Source of the DNA: an uncultured Clostridium sp.
GTDB lineage: Bacteria > Bacillota > Clostridia > TANB77 > CAG-508
Direction: 5' to 3'
NCBI GenBank assembly: GCA_902462295.1
Contig: CABQAZ010000015.1
Span: forward strand, 1 to 42,332
DNA: 42,332 nt
Shown here: piece by piece, positions 1-8,758 of the stretch
Position numbering within the stretch: position 1 is the stretch's first letter
Layout of the letters: each line of letters begins with the position of its first letter
Position numbers and translations under genes: made by a program
Notes under the pieces: model-generated
What the model was told of the DNA's origin: nothing
The model's database searches: none
Seen by the model: the letters and a program-made list of their open reading frames with translations, nothing else

Positions 1-2
1 AT

Positions 3-920
3 GAATATTATAGAATAAGAATAAAAGTAAAAGATAAAAATGGAGCATATACAGCAAAAAATGTAGCATTTAAATTACCTGAAGAAAAAGTAGAAAATAG
101 TAAGGTACAAGAAAGTAATAAGGTAGAGGAAAATACTAATACAAGATTATCAGTATATCAAGTTACAGATAATGAGGTAAAACTAAAAGTAAATAATAAT
201 ATTAAAATAGATAAAGTATTTGTATATGATATAAATAATGGAAATAAAAGATTATATAATAGAAAAGAAATAAATAAAAAAAATGCAACGATTGTAATAA
301 AAACAAATAAAATTAAGGCTGTTAATATTAGATATAGTAGTCTTAAAATTAAGATAATAGACAAAAATGGAAATACTGTAACAAAAAATATAACAATAAA
401 TTTAAAAGATAAGACCAAACCTAAGAATAAATTGGAAGAAATAAAAAAGAATTGGGATATTGAGAAAATGGACGCTAAGAGAATAATGTTAGTAGAGAAA
501 GCAGTTTCAAAAGTAGGAGTAATAGATTATATAGGAGCAGCAGAAGCAAGTGCAACTAATTATACAATACGTAATTCTACAAATCCAGAAAAATTATCTT
601 GTTCAGCATTTATAGGATGGTCATATACTCATTCAGGAGTTAAAACTATATTTCAACCATGTAAATCTTATTACAGTGATTCAAGATTTAAAAAAATAAG
701 TAGAGCAGAAGCATTACCAGGAGATATTGTTTTATTAGACAAAGGTGGAGTAGGAGACCATATAGGTATGTATATAGGGAAAAATAGAGATGGTGTAATG
801 ACATTTGTTCATTGTACTGGAAGATATGGTAAAGTTCCTGGAGTTATTATAAATAATGAGGATAGATTCTTAAGTAATAGTGCAGTATTTTATAGGTATA
901 AAGGATTTAAAGATGATTGA
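3..920 (+). CDS. Secreted Ig-like / NlpC/P60-type cell-wall hydrolase, 5' end missing
   Basis: The reading frame is open from the left edge, so the N-terminus lies outside the window; 305 residues are visible. The first part is Ig-like and begins inside a module (EYYRIRIKVKDKNGAY) nearly identical to residues 219-243 of the next gene. The C-terminal ~150 residues look like an NlpC/P60 (CHAP-like) amidase or endopeptidase. A Cys sits in KLSCSAFIGWSY (visible residue 200), a His in GDHIGMYIG (253) after the typical LPGDIVLL strand, and another His in FVHCTGR (270). Such enzymes cut peptidoglycan stem peptides outside the cell. A TTG at 432 could be read as a start, but the frame continues upstream without a stop and with coding character, so it is internal. 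The substrate is unknown. The family call rests on motif pattern only. Confidence 0.75.
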   Translation, partial: EYYRIRIKVKDKNGAYTAKNVAFKLPEEKVENSKVQESNKVEENTNTRLSVYQVTDNEVKLKVNNNIKIDKVFVYDINNGNKRLYNRKEINKKNATIVIKTNKIKAVNIRYSSLKIKIIDKNGNTVTKNITINLKDKTKPKNKLEEIKKNWDIEKMDAKRIMLVEKAVSKVGVIDYIGAAEASATNYTIRNSTNPEKLSCSAFIGWSYTHSGVKTIFQPCKSYYSDSRFKKISRAEALPGDIVLLDKGGVGDHIGMYIGKNRDGVMTFVHCTGRYGKVPGVIINNEDRFLSNSAVFYRYKGFKDD

Positions 921-968
921 AATATGAATATATATATCAAACAGGATTTCATAACATAGCTACATAAT

Positions 969-997
969 TTGACTATTGTGTTTGATTATGGTATAAT
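969..997 (+). promoter_or_regulatory. SigA-type promoter for the MBL-fold gene
   Basis: TTGACT and a perfect TATAAT are separated by 17 bp, 55 nt upstream of the start codon at 1053. The next gene also has a strong AAGGAGGGG ribosome binding site. Confidence 0.8.
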
Positions 998-1052
998 TAA
1001 AAGAAGTAGAACAAAAATATAATTAATACATAAGAAAAAGGAGGGGTTTATT

Positions 1053-2885
1053 ATGAATAGAAAATTAGAATTAAAAACTTCACTAATAAAAATTTTATTA
1101 TGCACAGTATTAATTGTAGGTGCTATACCAGTTATAAGTCAAGCTACAACAAATGGATTTACAGAATTGGTAAAATCGCCATCAATAACGATAGCAAAAC
1201 CATCAACAAAGAAATTAGAACCGATAAAGGTAAAAATAAAGTCATCTTATTCTACATTAAAGGTGGTAGGAATTTATAATGGAGAAAAAACTAAAATAGA
1301 TAATAATGATTTATTAGCTACAAAATTAATAGATTCTAAAAAGATGGGAGATGATTATACAGAAATGATATATCAAATCCCAAAAAGAGCATTACCAAAA
1401 AAGAATAAAAAGAATACAATAACAGTAATAGCTAAAGCAAGCAATGCGGAAATAATAAGAAAAGTAGTAATTGTAACAAATAAAAATGGAAAATATTATG
1501 ATTTAGATAATGCACCCAATATAACATCAATAAAATATACAAATAATAATGTAGTAATATCAATGAGTTCAAAGGAAAAGAAATTAAATACAGTAAAAAT
1601 AAAAGATACAAATAATAGTACTGATGTTAATGTAAATACTGAAATAAAAGATAAAACAGCAGAGACAAAAATAAAAGTAAGTAATTTAAGTTTAAAAGAC
1701 GATGAATATTATAGAATTAGAATAAGTGTAAAAGACCAAAATGGTGCATATGCAGTAAAAAATGTAGCATTTAAATTACCTGAAAATGTAAATGTAACAG
1801 CTAAGAAAAAAGGAGAGGTAACATCATTTAAACTTAATAAAAGTAAAGCAATGATAGAAGTAGGAAAGAGTACTAAGTTAACGGCAACAAATATAAAACC
1901 CAATAATGCATTAACAAAAACACCAATATTTACATCTAGTAATACAAAAATAGCAAAAGTAGATGAATCAGGAAATATATATGGAGTAAAAGAAGGAAAA
2001 GCAGTAATAACAGCCAAAATGGATAATATAGAAAAACAAATTACTGTAACAGTATTGCCAGTTGGAGACAAAGTATATTTCTTAGATGTTCAAGATTTAC
2101 ATGGAAGCGAAGTACAAGGTAGTGATGCTATAATAATAGAAAGTAATGGAAAATATGGAATGATTGATACAGGTGTAAGTTATCAGAAAAATAGAGTTTT
2201 ACAATATTTAAAGGATTTAGATATTAAACAATTAGACTTTATATTAATAACACATTTACATAGTGACCATATAGGAGGTTATGAAGCTATTGCTAATAGT
2301 GATATAAAAGTTAAAAAATTATATATTAAAAATACTACTAATAATAATTTCAAACCAACATTGGCAAAAATAAAAGCAGTATCTAGTAAAAAGAATATAA
2401 AAATAAAATATGTATCTGAAAATAAAAATAAAAGTATAACTTTAGGAAATTATAAATTTAATTTATTAAATAGAAACATTCAAACAATAAGAGAGAATGG
2501 TCTAGAAAATATGAATAGTATAGTTGCTTTAGCAAATGTTAATGGAAAAAAGATATATTTTGCAGGAGATATACAAAATGACCCAGCTGTTGGAAATTAT
2601 ACAGAGGATGTAGTTGCAAAACAAGTTGGAAAAGTTGATGTATATAAAGTTGCTCACCATTTGTATAATGCTAATAATTCAGAAACAGCATTAAGTTATC
2701 TAAAACCTACATATGCAGTAGTTACTAACGTACAAAATCATTCTGCTAAAACAGCTAACGGTGAGGCTAGATTAGGAAGATATGTTTCTTCTGATAAAAA
2801 ATATTATACAGCTAGCGGAACTACAATATTAACAATTAATGCGAAAGGAAATATAAGCTTCACACAATTAGAAGCTGATGGATAA
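1053..2885 (+). CDS. Secreted Ig-like/Big2 protein with C-terminal metallo-beta-lactamase fold
   Basis: This 610-residue protein begins with a signal peptide (basic residues 1-13, hydrophobic 14-29, likely cleavage after SQA at 31). Ig-like segments follow at about 40-145 and 155-243. A Big2-like domain spans about 256-335 (KLNKSKAMIEVGKSTKLTA, then GVKEGKAVITA). The C-terminal ~270 residues form a metallo-beta-lactamase fold of the ComEC/Rec2-like secreted type. The metal-binding HLHSDH lies at 401-406, AGD at 504-506 and AHH at 534-536. It probably acts outside the cell as a metal-dependent hydrolase, possibly a nuclease or phosphodiesterase; the substrate cannot be read from sequence. There is no ComEC membrane channel, so it is not a competence transporter. 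It has its own promoter and terminator. Confidence 0.8.
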   Translation: MNRKLELKTSLIKILLCTVLIVGAIPVISQATTNGFTELVKSPSITIAKPSTKKLEPIKVKIKSSYSTLKVVGIYNGEKTKIDNNDLLATKLIDSKKMGDDYTEMIYQIPKRALPKKNKKNTITVIAKASNAEIIRKVVIVTNKNGKYYDLDNAPNITSIKYTNNNVVISMSSKEKKLNTVKIKDTNNSTDVNVNTEIKDKTAETKIKVSNLSLKDDEYYRIRISVKDQNGAYAVKNVAFKLPENVNVTAKKKGEVTSFKLNKSKAMIEVGKSTKLTATNIKPNNALTKTPIFTSSNTKIAKVDESGNIYGVKEGKAVITAKMDNIEKQITVTVLPVGDKVYFLDVQDLHGSEVQGSDAIIIESNGKYGMIDTGVSYQKNRVLQYLKDLDIKQLDFILITHLHSDHIGGYEAIANSDIKVKKLYIKNTTNNNFKPTLAKIKAVSSKKNIKIKYVSENKNKSITLGNYKFNLLNRNIQTIRENGLENMNSIVALANVNGKKIYFAGDIQNDPAVGNYTEDVVAKQVGKVDVYKVAHHLYNANNSETALSYLKPTYAVVTNVQNHSAKTANGEARLGRYVSSDKKYYTASGTTILTINAKGNISFTQLEADG

Positions 2886-2895
2886 TAATAAATAG

Positions 2896-2933
2896 AAAGT
2901 CATTGTCTATAAATGGATAATGACTTTTTTTAT
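2896..2933 (+). terminator. Rho-independent terminator after the MBL-fold gene
   Basis: AAAGTCATT and AATGACTTT form a 9-bp stem followed by a run of T. An ATG at 2913 lies in its loop and is not a gene start. Confidence 0.8.
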
Positions 2934-2946
2934 TTTATAAAAACAC

Positions 2947-2975
2947 TTGACACCAAGAAACACTTGTTTTATCAT
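2947..2975 (+). promoter_or_regulatory. SigA-type promoter for addA
   Basis: A perfect TTGACA is followed by 17 bp and TATCAT. Predicted transcription starts near 2982, 18 nt before the GTG start, so any addA start upstream of about 2980 is excluded. Confidence 0.75.
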
Positions 2976-2999
2976 ATAAACATGATAGGAGATGATAAT

Positions 3000-5900
3000 G
3001 TGTCAAAAGAAGTAAAATGGACAGAAGAACAAAAACAAGCAATATATGAAAAAGGAAGTAACATACTAGTAGTAGCAGCAGCAGGAAGTGGAAAAACAGC
3101 AGTATTAGTAGAAAGAATAATAAACAAAATCATAAAAGAAGACATAGATATAGATAAATTATTAGTAGTAACATTTACAAATGCATCTGCATCAGAAATG
3201 AGAGAAAGGATATTAAATGCAATATATAAAAAAATAGACGAAGAACCCGAAAATGAAAAATTACAAAGACAAATAACACTATTAAACAAAGCAAGTATAT
3301 GTACAATAGACTCATTTTGTTTAGATGTTGTAAAAAACAACTTTTTCGAAATAAACATATCTCAAAACTTCAGAATAGGAGATACCACAGAAATAGAGAT
3401 TTTAAAGCAAGACGTATTAGAAGACCTATTTGAAGAAAAATATGAAAAAGAAGACAAAGATTTTGAAAAATTAATAAACACATATACAAGTTATAAAGAT
3501 GATACACCATTAAAGGAACTGATATTAAAAATATACACATACATTCAGAGCAATCCATTTCCAGAAAAATGGCTAGAAGAAAAAATAGAAATGTTCAACT
3601 TAGAAGACAATCTAGACAAAGATTTTTCACAAACAATATGGGGAAAATTATTATTAAAACAAGTAGAAGAGATATTGCAAGATTCAGAAACAAAACTAGA
3701 AGCAGAAAAAAATAATTTAGCAAAATATCCAGAACTTATAAAATATTTTCAAATAATAAACGATGATATAGAACAATTAGAAATGTTAAAAATAAATTTA
3801 GATTCTTGGAATAAAGCTTACACAATAGCCCAAAATATAAAATTTAAAACATGGGTATCAGATAAAAAAATCACTTTAGAAGCAAAAGACATAGCAAAAG
3901 CAACAAGAGACACTGTAAAAGAATCAATAAAAAAGGTAACAGATAAAATACTAATATTTGACTCAAAAGAAGCAAATGAAGATATAAATGATATGTATAA
4001 AGTTTTAATAAAATTAAAAAATATAATATTAGAATTTGGAGAAAAATTTGCAAAAAGAAAAAAGGAAAAAAATATAGTAGATTTTAGTGACATAGAACAC
4101 TTTGCATTAAAAATCTTATTAAATGAAAAAGGAGAACCATCAGAGATTGCAAAAAAATATCAAGAAAAATTTGAGGAAATAGCAATAGACGAATATCAAG
4201 ATAGTAATTTGGTACAAGAATATATATTAACATCAATATCAAGAAAAAACAATATCTTTATGGTAGGAGATGTTAAGCAAAGTATATATAAATTTAGACA
4301 AGCAAGACCAGATTTATTTTTACAAAAATACAAAACATATAAAACAAAAAATAACAAAACAGAAAAAGATGATTTAAAAATTCAATTATTCAAAAACTTC
4401 AGAAGTAGACAAGAAGTTCTTGATTTTTCAAATATAATATTTGAAAATATAATGAGTGAAGAATTAGGAGAACTAAATTATACAACAGAAGAATACCTAA
4501 ATTTAGGAGCTAGCTATGAAAATACGAATCAAGATTTAAGAGCAGAAATAGATATATTACTTACAGACGATATAGAAAAAGAAGAAGGTTTGACAGAACA
4601 AAAATATAGAGAAAAATCAGAAAGGACAACAAATGAAGATGAAAGTGAAGATGAGGTAGAAAGATTAGAAAACATTGAGCTAGAAGCAAGATTTGTAGCA
4701 AATAAAATAAAAAAACTAATAGATAATAAATTTCAGGTATATGATGCGAAAAAACAAGAGAAAAGAGATATAAAATATAAAGACATAGTAATATTACTAA
4801 GATCAACAAAAGAACCAGCTGTAATATTTGAAAAAGAAATACTTAAATTAGGAATGTCAGTATTTAGTGACTCATCATCAGAATATTTAGAAAGTATAGA
4901 AATTCAGACAATAATGAGTTTATTAAAAATAATAGATAATCCATTACAAGAAATTCCACTTGTAACAGTAATGAGATCCATGATTGGAGGTTTTACAGAT
5001 AACGAATTAGTTAAAATTCGATTAAGTGACAAATATGATAATTTTTATAATACGATATTAAAAGCAAAAAAAGATGTAGGACCAGAACTAAGAAATAAAA
5101 TAGATATATTTTTAAACAATCTAGAAATGTGGAGAAAAGAGCAAGAATACTTAAGTTTAGATGAACTAATTTGGAAAATATATAATGATACAGGATATTA
5201 TAATTATGTAGGACTTATGACAAATGGAGAATTAAGACAAGCTAATTTAAAAGTATTATTTGAATATGCGAAAAGATGTGAAACAATCAGTTTTAAAGGA
5301 TTATTTAATTTTATTAATTATATAGAAAAAATAAAAACAAGTAGTAAAGACATGGATTCTGCAAAAATAATAGGAGAAAATGATAATGTTATAAGAATAA
5401 TGAGTATTCATAAAAGTAAGGGTCTTGAATTTCCAATAGTATTTTTATCTGGAACAGGAAAACAATTTAATATGCAAGATTTAAATAATAAAATTTTGTT
5501 ACATCCAGAAATAGGAATAGGCGTTAAATATATAGATTATGATAGACAAATAGAATATGATACATTATCAAAACAAGCAATGAAAAATCAAATAATGCTA
5601 GAAACTTTATCAGAAGAAATGAGAGTTTTATATGTTGCATTAACAAGAGCAAAAGAAAAATTAATTATTACAGGATATTCTACAAGTGATAAACAAAAGG
5701 AAATTGATGAAATTATATATAAATATAATGAATTAAACCATATTTTATTAAAAAAATATAAATCTTATTTAGATTGGATAAAATTAGTTTATGTATACAA
5801 TAAAGAAAAAATGGAAAAATTGTCAATATTACAAACATATAATAAAAATGAAGTGTTAAATATGTGTACTACAAAAGTAGAAGAAAAAGAAAATACAACT

Positions 5901-6629
5901 GAACAAATTTTGAATAAATTATCAGAATTTTCAATATCAAAAGAAGAAAAGAAAAAAATAGTGGAAACTTTAGAATATGAATATAAATATAAAAATGCAA
6001 CTACAATCCCAACGAAAACATCTGTAACAGAAATAAAACAAATGACTAAATTTCCCCAAAAATACCCGGTCCCAGAGGTCCCAAAATTTTTACAAAAAAT
6101 AGATGATACTAAAATAACAAATGCAGAAAAAGGTACATTAATACATTTGTGTATGCAAAAACTTGATTTAACGAAAAAAGAGTATACATTTAATGATGTA
6201 AAAGAATTGGTGAATAAATTAGTTGAAAAAAAGATAATAACATTAAAAGAAGCAAATGCTATAAATATAAATAAAGTGTATCAATTTACAAAATCAAAAA
6301 TTTGGAATGAAATGATTAATGCTAAAGAGGTACAAAGGGAAAAGCCTTTTTATATAAGTATTCCTGCTAAAGAAATATATGACAAAGAGCTTGAAGAGGA
6401 TATTTTAGTTCAAGGTATTATAGATTTGTATTATATAAATTCTGATGGAGAGCTTGTATTGGTTGATTTTAAAACAGATTATGTTGAGGATAGAAATGAA
6501 AATGTTTTAATATATAAATATAAAGAGCAACTAGATTTATATAAAAGGGCTTTAGAACAAGCTCTTGGCAGAGATGTAAATAAAGTGTATATATATTCTA
6601 CATATTTAGAGAAGGGAATAGGTTTATAA
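3000..6629 (+). CDS. addA: AddA, helicase-nuclease subunit of AddAB
   Basis: AddA is the UvrD-like helicase and nuclease subunit of the AddAB complex, which resects double-strand breaks for RecA loading. The chosen GTG start has AGGAG 8 nt upstream and gives VSKEVKWTEEQKQAI, the usual N-terminus; the protein is then 1209 residues, normal for the family. Walker A is AAAGSGKT (26-33), motif II is IDEYQDSN (about 397-404), and a late helicase motif is EEMRVLYVALTRAKEKL. The C-terminal RecB-type nuclease core is visible as GIIDLYY and LVDFKTD (about 1140-1162). The partner addB, usually adjacent, is not in this window, and the gene is transcribed alone. Confidence 0.95.
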   Translation: MSKEVKWTEEQKQAIYEKGSNILVVAAAGSGKTAVLVERIINKIIKEDIDIDKLLVVTFTNASASEMRERILNAIYKKIDEEPENEKLQRQITLLNKASICTIDSFCLDVVKNNFFEINISQNFRIGDTTEIEILKQDVLEDLFEEKYEKEDKDFEKLINTYTSYKDDTPLKELILKIYTYIQSNPFPEKWLEEKIEMFNLEDNLDKDFSQTIWGKLLLKQVEEILQDSETKLEAEKNNLAKYPELIKYFQIINDDIEQLEMLKINLDSWNKAYTIAQNIKFKTWVSDKKITLEAKDIAKATRDTVKESIKKVTDKILIFDSKEANEDINDMYKVLIKLKNIILEFGEKFAKRKKEKNIVDFSDIEHFALKILLNEKGEPSEIAKKYQEKFEEIAIDEYQDSNLVQEYILTSISRKNNIFMVGDVKQSIYKFRQARPDLFLQKYKTYKTKNNKTEKDDLKIQLFKNFRSRQEVLDFSNIIFENIMSEELGELNYTTEEYLNLGASYENTNQDLRAEIDILLTDDIEKEEGLTEQKYREKSERTTNEDESEDEVERLENIELEARFVANKIKKLIDNKFQVYDAKKQEKRDIKYKDIVILLRSTKEPAVIFEKEILKLGMSVFSDSSSEYLESIEIQTIMSLLKIIDNPLQEIPLVTVMRSMIGGFTDNELVKIRLSDKYDNFYNTILKAKKDVGPELRNKIDIFLNNLEMWRKEQEYLSLDELIWKIYNDTGYYNYVGLMTNGELRQANLKVLFEYAKRCETISFKGLFNFINYIEKIKTSSKDMDSAKIIGENDNVIRIMSIHKSKGLEFPIVFLSGTGKQFNMQDLNNKILLHPEIGIGVKYIDYDRQIEYDTLSKQAMKNQIMLETLSEEMRVLYVALTRAKEKLIITGYSTSDKQKEIDEIIYKYNELNHILLKKYKSYLDWIKLVYVYNKEKMEKLSILQTYNKNEVLNMCTTKVEEKENTTEQILNKLSEFSISKEEKKKIVETLEYEYKYKNATTIPTKTSVTEIKQMTKFPQKYPVPEVPKFLQKIDDTKITNAEKGTLIHLCMQKLDLTKKEYTFNDVKELVNKLVEKKIITLKEANAININKVYQFTKSKIWNEMINAKEVQREKPFYISIPAKEIYDKELEEDILVQGIIDLYYINSDGELVLVDFKTDYVEDRNENVLIYKYKEQLDLYKRALEQALGRDVNKVYIYSTYLEKGIGL

Positions 6630-6690
6630 TGTTTATTAAATTTTATTTTTTTAAAGGTTTTTAATATATGCTGGTTTATTATAATTTTGC

Positions 6691-6719
6691 TTTACTTTTT
6701 ATATAGAGCATGATAAAAT
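6691..6719 (+). promoter_or_regulatory. Likely promoter of the 6786 gene
   Basis: TTTACT, a 17-bp spacer and TAAAAT lie 67 nt before the next start codon. The match is moderate. Confidence 0.5.
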
Positions 6720-6785
6720 ATATAAAGAATTTTGATTATTAATAAAAAAGCTCATTGAGTATTTTTAAGAAAGGAAGATAGAAAT

Positions 6786-7904
6786 ATGGCTGAAGGAAAT
6801 TTCTTTGCTAGGTTCTTTAGACTTGAAGGGACAAAATCTACTACAAACAGTGAAGAAAATCGGGTAGAGAATAATGCTGAAAATTATTCAATAGAGTCTG
6901 ATGGAACAAAGCTACAAGACGTAGTTAATTTCGTTGCTGAATTACAGAGTTACTATTATAATGATATCTGTAAAATGCAGACTGATTTAGTAGTACAAAC
7001 ATCTATGGTACAAAGTGAAATTAATTTCGTTATAAAAAAAATTAAACAGGATCAAGTAGCTCTTTCTCAAATAGATGAAATACTTAACTTAGTAAAAGAA
7101 AATGAAAGAGAATATCAATCTATCTGGAGAAAATCGGTTTATAGTTTTTTTGATGAAATTGAAAAAGAAAAGTTAGTAACAGTACAAGAAAAAGTATTTA
7201 ATATAGTCCTTAGACTATGTATTGTAAACACAAAACCTGAATTAAAAAACATTATTCTGGATAGGATAGATAAATATAAGGTTGCATGGAATATAAAAGA
7301 AGAAATTCAAATTCCTACTAACTTTAATGTAATTCTAGTTGATGAAAAAAAAGGTATAGAAAAATATCAATTTGGAGAATTTACAAAAAATGTTATTGCA
7401 AACAATGATGACAAAGTTCTTAGTTCAGCTCGATTAGATAAAATTAGGACAATGAACTTTGAGGTTGAGGAAGCATTTACGACTGATAATGTTTGGGTTT
7501 ATGTTTCAAGTGTTACAAGATTACAACTTAACTATATGAGAAGAACATGCTTTATTGATAACATATGGGAATATGTTCCAGACGAGAATAAGAATCTCTA
7601 TCTTGATGTAGTAAAAGTTGTTGATTTGGAGCAATATTTGAAAGGAGTACTACAAATTGTTTTGACTAAAAGAAACTTTGCAGTTATTTCAATAGTGATT
7701 CCTACAAATGATATGAAAAGTATTATTGGACCAACAAAAACTAGAGGTGACAAAGTAGAAATTTGTAAGAAATATAAGTTCTATTTAAAAGAAAGAAAAG
7801 GCTTATATAAAGAGAATCTTTTGACTGCGAGAGTAGACAGAAGAAACATTCCTGAAAAGTTGAAGTTTATATCTTATCTTGAATTCAGAAAGACATATTT
7901 TTGA
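6786..7904 (+). CDS. Protein of unknown family, 372 aa
   Basis: I do not recognise this protein. It is soluble, with no signal peptide or clear membrane segment. Residues 1-45 are polar and low in complexity (Asn/Glu-rich). Residues 50-130 look helical and coiled-coil-like, with repeated Gln/Glu/Lys and a motif around LQSYYYNDICKMQTDLV. The C-terminal half (about 175-372) looks alpha/beta with several short hydrophobic strands (FAVISIVIPTNDMKSIIG). A ribosome binding site AAAGGAAG precedes the ATG. It is monocistronic, with its own promoter and a strong terminator separating it from the terD operon. Its codon use is more mixed than that of addA, like the ter genes that follow, which suggests the same accessory origin. 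A link to Ter-type stress functions is only a guess from position. Confidence 0.8.
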   Translation: MAEGNFFARFFRLEGTKSTTNSEENRVENNAENYSIESDGTKLQDVVNFVAELQSYYYNDICKMQTDLVVQTSMVQSEINFVIKKIKQDQVALSQIDEILNLVKENEREYQSIWRKSVYSFFDEIEKEKLVTVQEKVFNIVLRLCIVNTKPELKNIILDRIDKYKVAWNIKEEIQIPTNFNVILVDEKKGIEKYQFGEFTKNVIANNDDKVLSSARLDKIRTMNFEVEEAFTTDNVWVYVSSVTRLQLNYMRRTCFIDNIWEYVPDENKNLYLDVVKVVDLEQYLKGVLQIVLTKRNFAVISIVIPTNDMKSIIGPTKTRGDKVEICKKYKFYLKERKGLYKENLLTARVDRRNIPEKLKFISYLEFRKTYF

Positions 7905-7948
7905 ATCAAATAAAAGGGGCTATAAAAAAAAGTCCCTTTTATTTGATT
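7904..7948 (+). terminator. Long hairpin terminator between the unknown gene and the terD operon
   Basis: A 17-bp stem with one wobble pair (AATCAAATAAAAGGGGC against GTCCCTTTTATTTGATT) has an A-rich 11-nt loop. The left arm starts in the stop codon. T-rich sequence lies within the right arm. Confidence 0.75.
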
Positions 7949-7968
7949 GCAAAAAGATTACATAATAC

Positions 7969-7997
7969 TTGACTTTAAAGGAAGGGTATGGTATTAT
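7969..7997 (+). promoter_or_regulatory. Promoter of the terD-terD-telA operon
   Basis: TTGACT, a 17-bp spacer and TATTAT. The expected start of transcription is about 8004, leaving a ~143-nt untranslated leader. Confidence 0.8.
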
Positions 7998-8003
7998 ATT
8001 ATC

Positions 8004-8146
8004 TGTACACGCTAGAATTACTAGCAACTTAGAAAGTATTTTCATTGTGTACAATGAAAGAAGTGGAAATTCTCATGAAAATGAGAAGCACTTAGTAACT
8101 CTATTCACAACAGTCAATTTTTAATAACAGCAAGGAGGAAAACATT
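8004..8146 (+). promoter_or_regulatory. Structured 5' leader of the terD operon
   Basis: Three hairpins can be drawn. The first is GCTAG/CTAGC (8011-8025). The second is TTTCATTG with loop TGTA and CAATGAAA (8040-8059). The third is a two-part stem: AAGTG/CACTT enclosing TTCTCAT, a GAAA loop and ATGAGAA (8061-8093). The very 5' end, TGTACAC (8004-8010), is complementary to GTGTACA (8047-8053) in the loop and stem of hairpin 2, so two conformations exclude each other. The leader ends in AAGGAGG before terD. It does not show the GGGGAGUAG core of the yybP-ykoY riboswitch. A regulatory role is inferred. Confidence 0.5.
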
Positions 8147-8719
8147 ATGTCTGTAAAGTTGACAAAAGGTCAGGGAGTTAACCTTAAAAAAGAAGCTCCA
8201 AATTTAAAACGGGTTCTTATTGGCTTAGGATGGGATCCTGTGGGGGGACTCTTTAGTTCTTCGAATATGGATATTGATGCAAGTGTAATTTGCATTGATA
8301 AAGATGGTAGATGTGAAAGTATTGTTTACTATGGAAATCTTAGGCACCGTTCAGGTACTATCAGACATTATGGTGACAATCTCACTGGTGATGGTGATGG
8401 TGATGACGAACAGATTGAAATTGAGCTGGAAAAGGTTCCTGAAAATATTAGCAAGCTCGCAATTATCATCAACATTTATTCTGCATGTAGCAGACATCAA
8501 CACTTTGGGAAAGTAAAAAAATGCTTTGTTCATGCGTCTGATTTGGATTCTGGCAAGGAGCTGGTTTATTATGATGTAGATGGTAATTTTAACGGCAAAA
8601 CCGGTATTTTTGTTGCAGATATCTATCGCTACAATGGCGAATGGAAATTTAAAGCAATTGGTGAAGGTGTTGAGGTTGTTGATATCCAGGAAATGGTTGC
8701 TATGAAATGTAATAAGTAA
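8147..8719 (+). CDS. terD: TerD-family stress protein, first copy
   Basis: TerD-domain protein of 190 residues, a normal full-length size. The start is set by AAGGAGG 10 nt upstream. Family hallmarks are the N-terminal VKLTKGQGVNL, LGWDP (about residues 27-33) and the acidic Ca2+-binding region GDNLTGDGDGDDEQIEI near residues 76-92. The C-terminal strand is EWKFKAIGEGV. TerD proteins are calcium-binding cytoplasmic or membrane-associated stress proteins linked to tellurite, phage and oxidative stress resistance; their mechanism is not settled. It is the first gene of a three-gene unit with a second TerD and a TelA-like protein. No TerC, TerB or TerZ gene is seen nearby. Codons such as CTG, CAG, GTG and GGC are more frequent here than in the core genes. 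Confidence 0.95.
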   Translation: MSVKLTKGQGVNLKKEAPNLKRVLIGLGWDPVGGLFSSSNMDIDASVICIDKDGRCESIVYYGNLRHRSGTIRHYGDNLTGDGDGDDEQIEIELEKVPENISKLAIIINIYSACSRHQHFGKVKKCFVHASDLDSGKELVYYDVDGNFNGKTGIFVADIYRYNGEWKFKAIGEGVEVVDIQEMVAMKCNK

Positions 8720-8758
8720 CTGTATTTTTCAAAAAGTTATTAACAGGAGGAAATTAAA

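Noticed and set aside
2913..2999. Upstream ATG starts for addA
   Set aside because: They lie in a terminator loop and upstream of or at the addA promoter start; GTG 3000 has the Shine-Dalgarno.
8004..8146. yybP-ykoY manganese riboswitch before terD
   Set aside because: The conserved GGGGAGUAG core and paired segments are not present.
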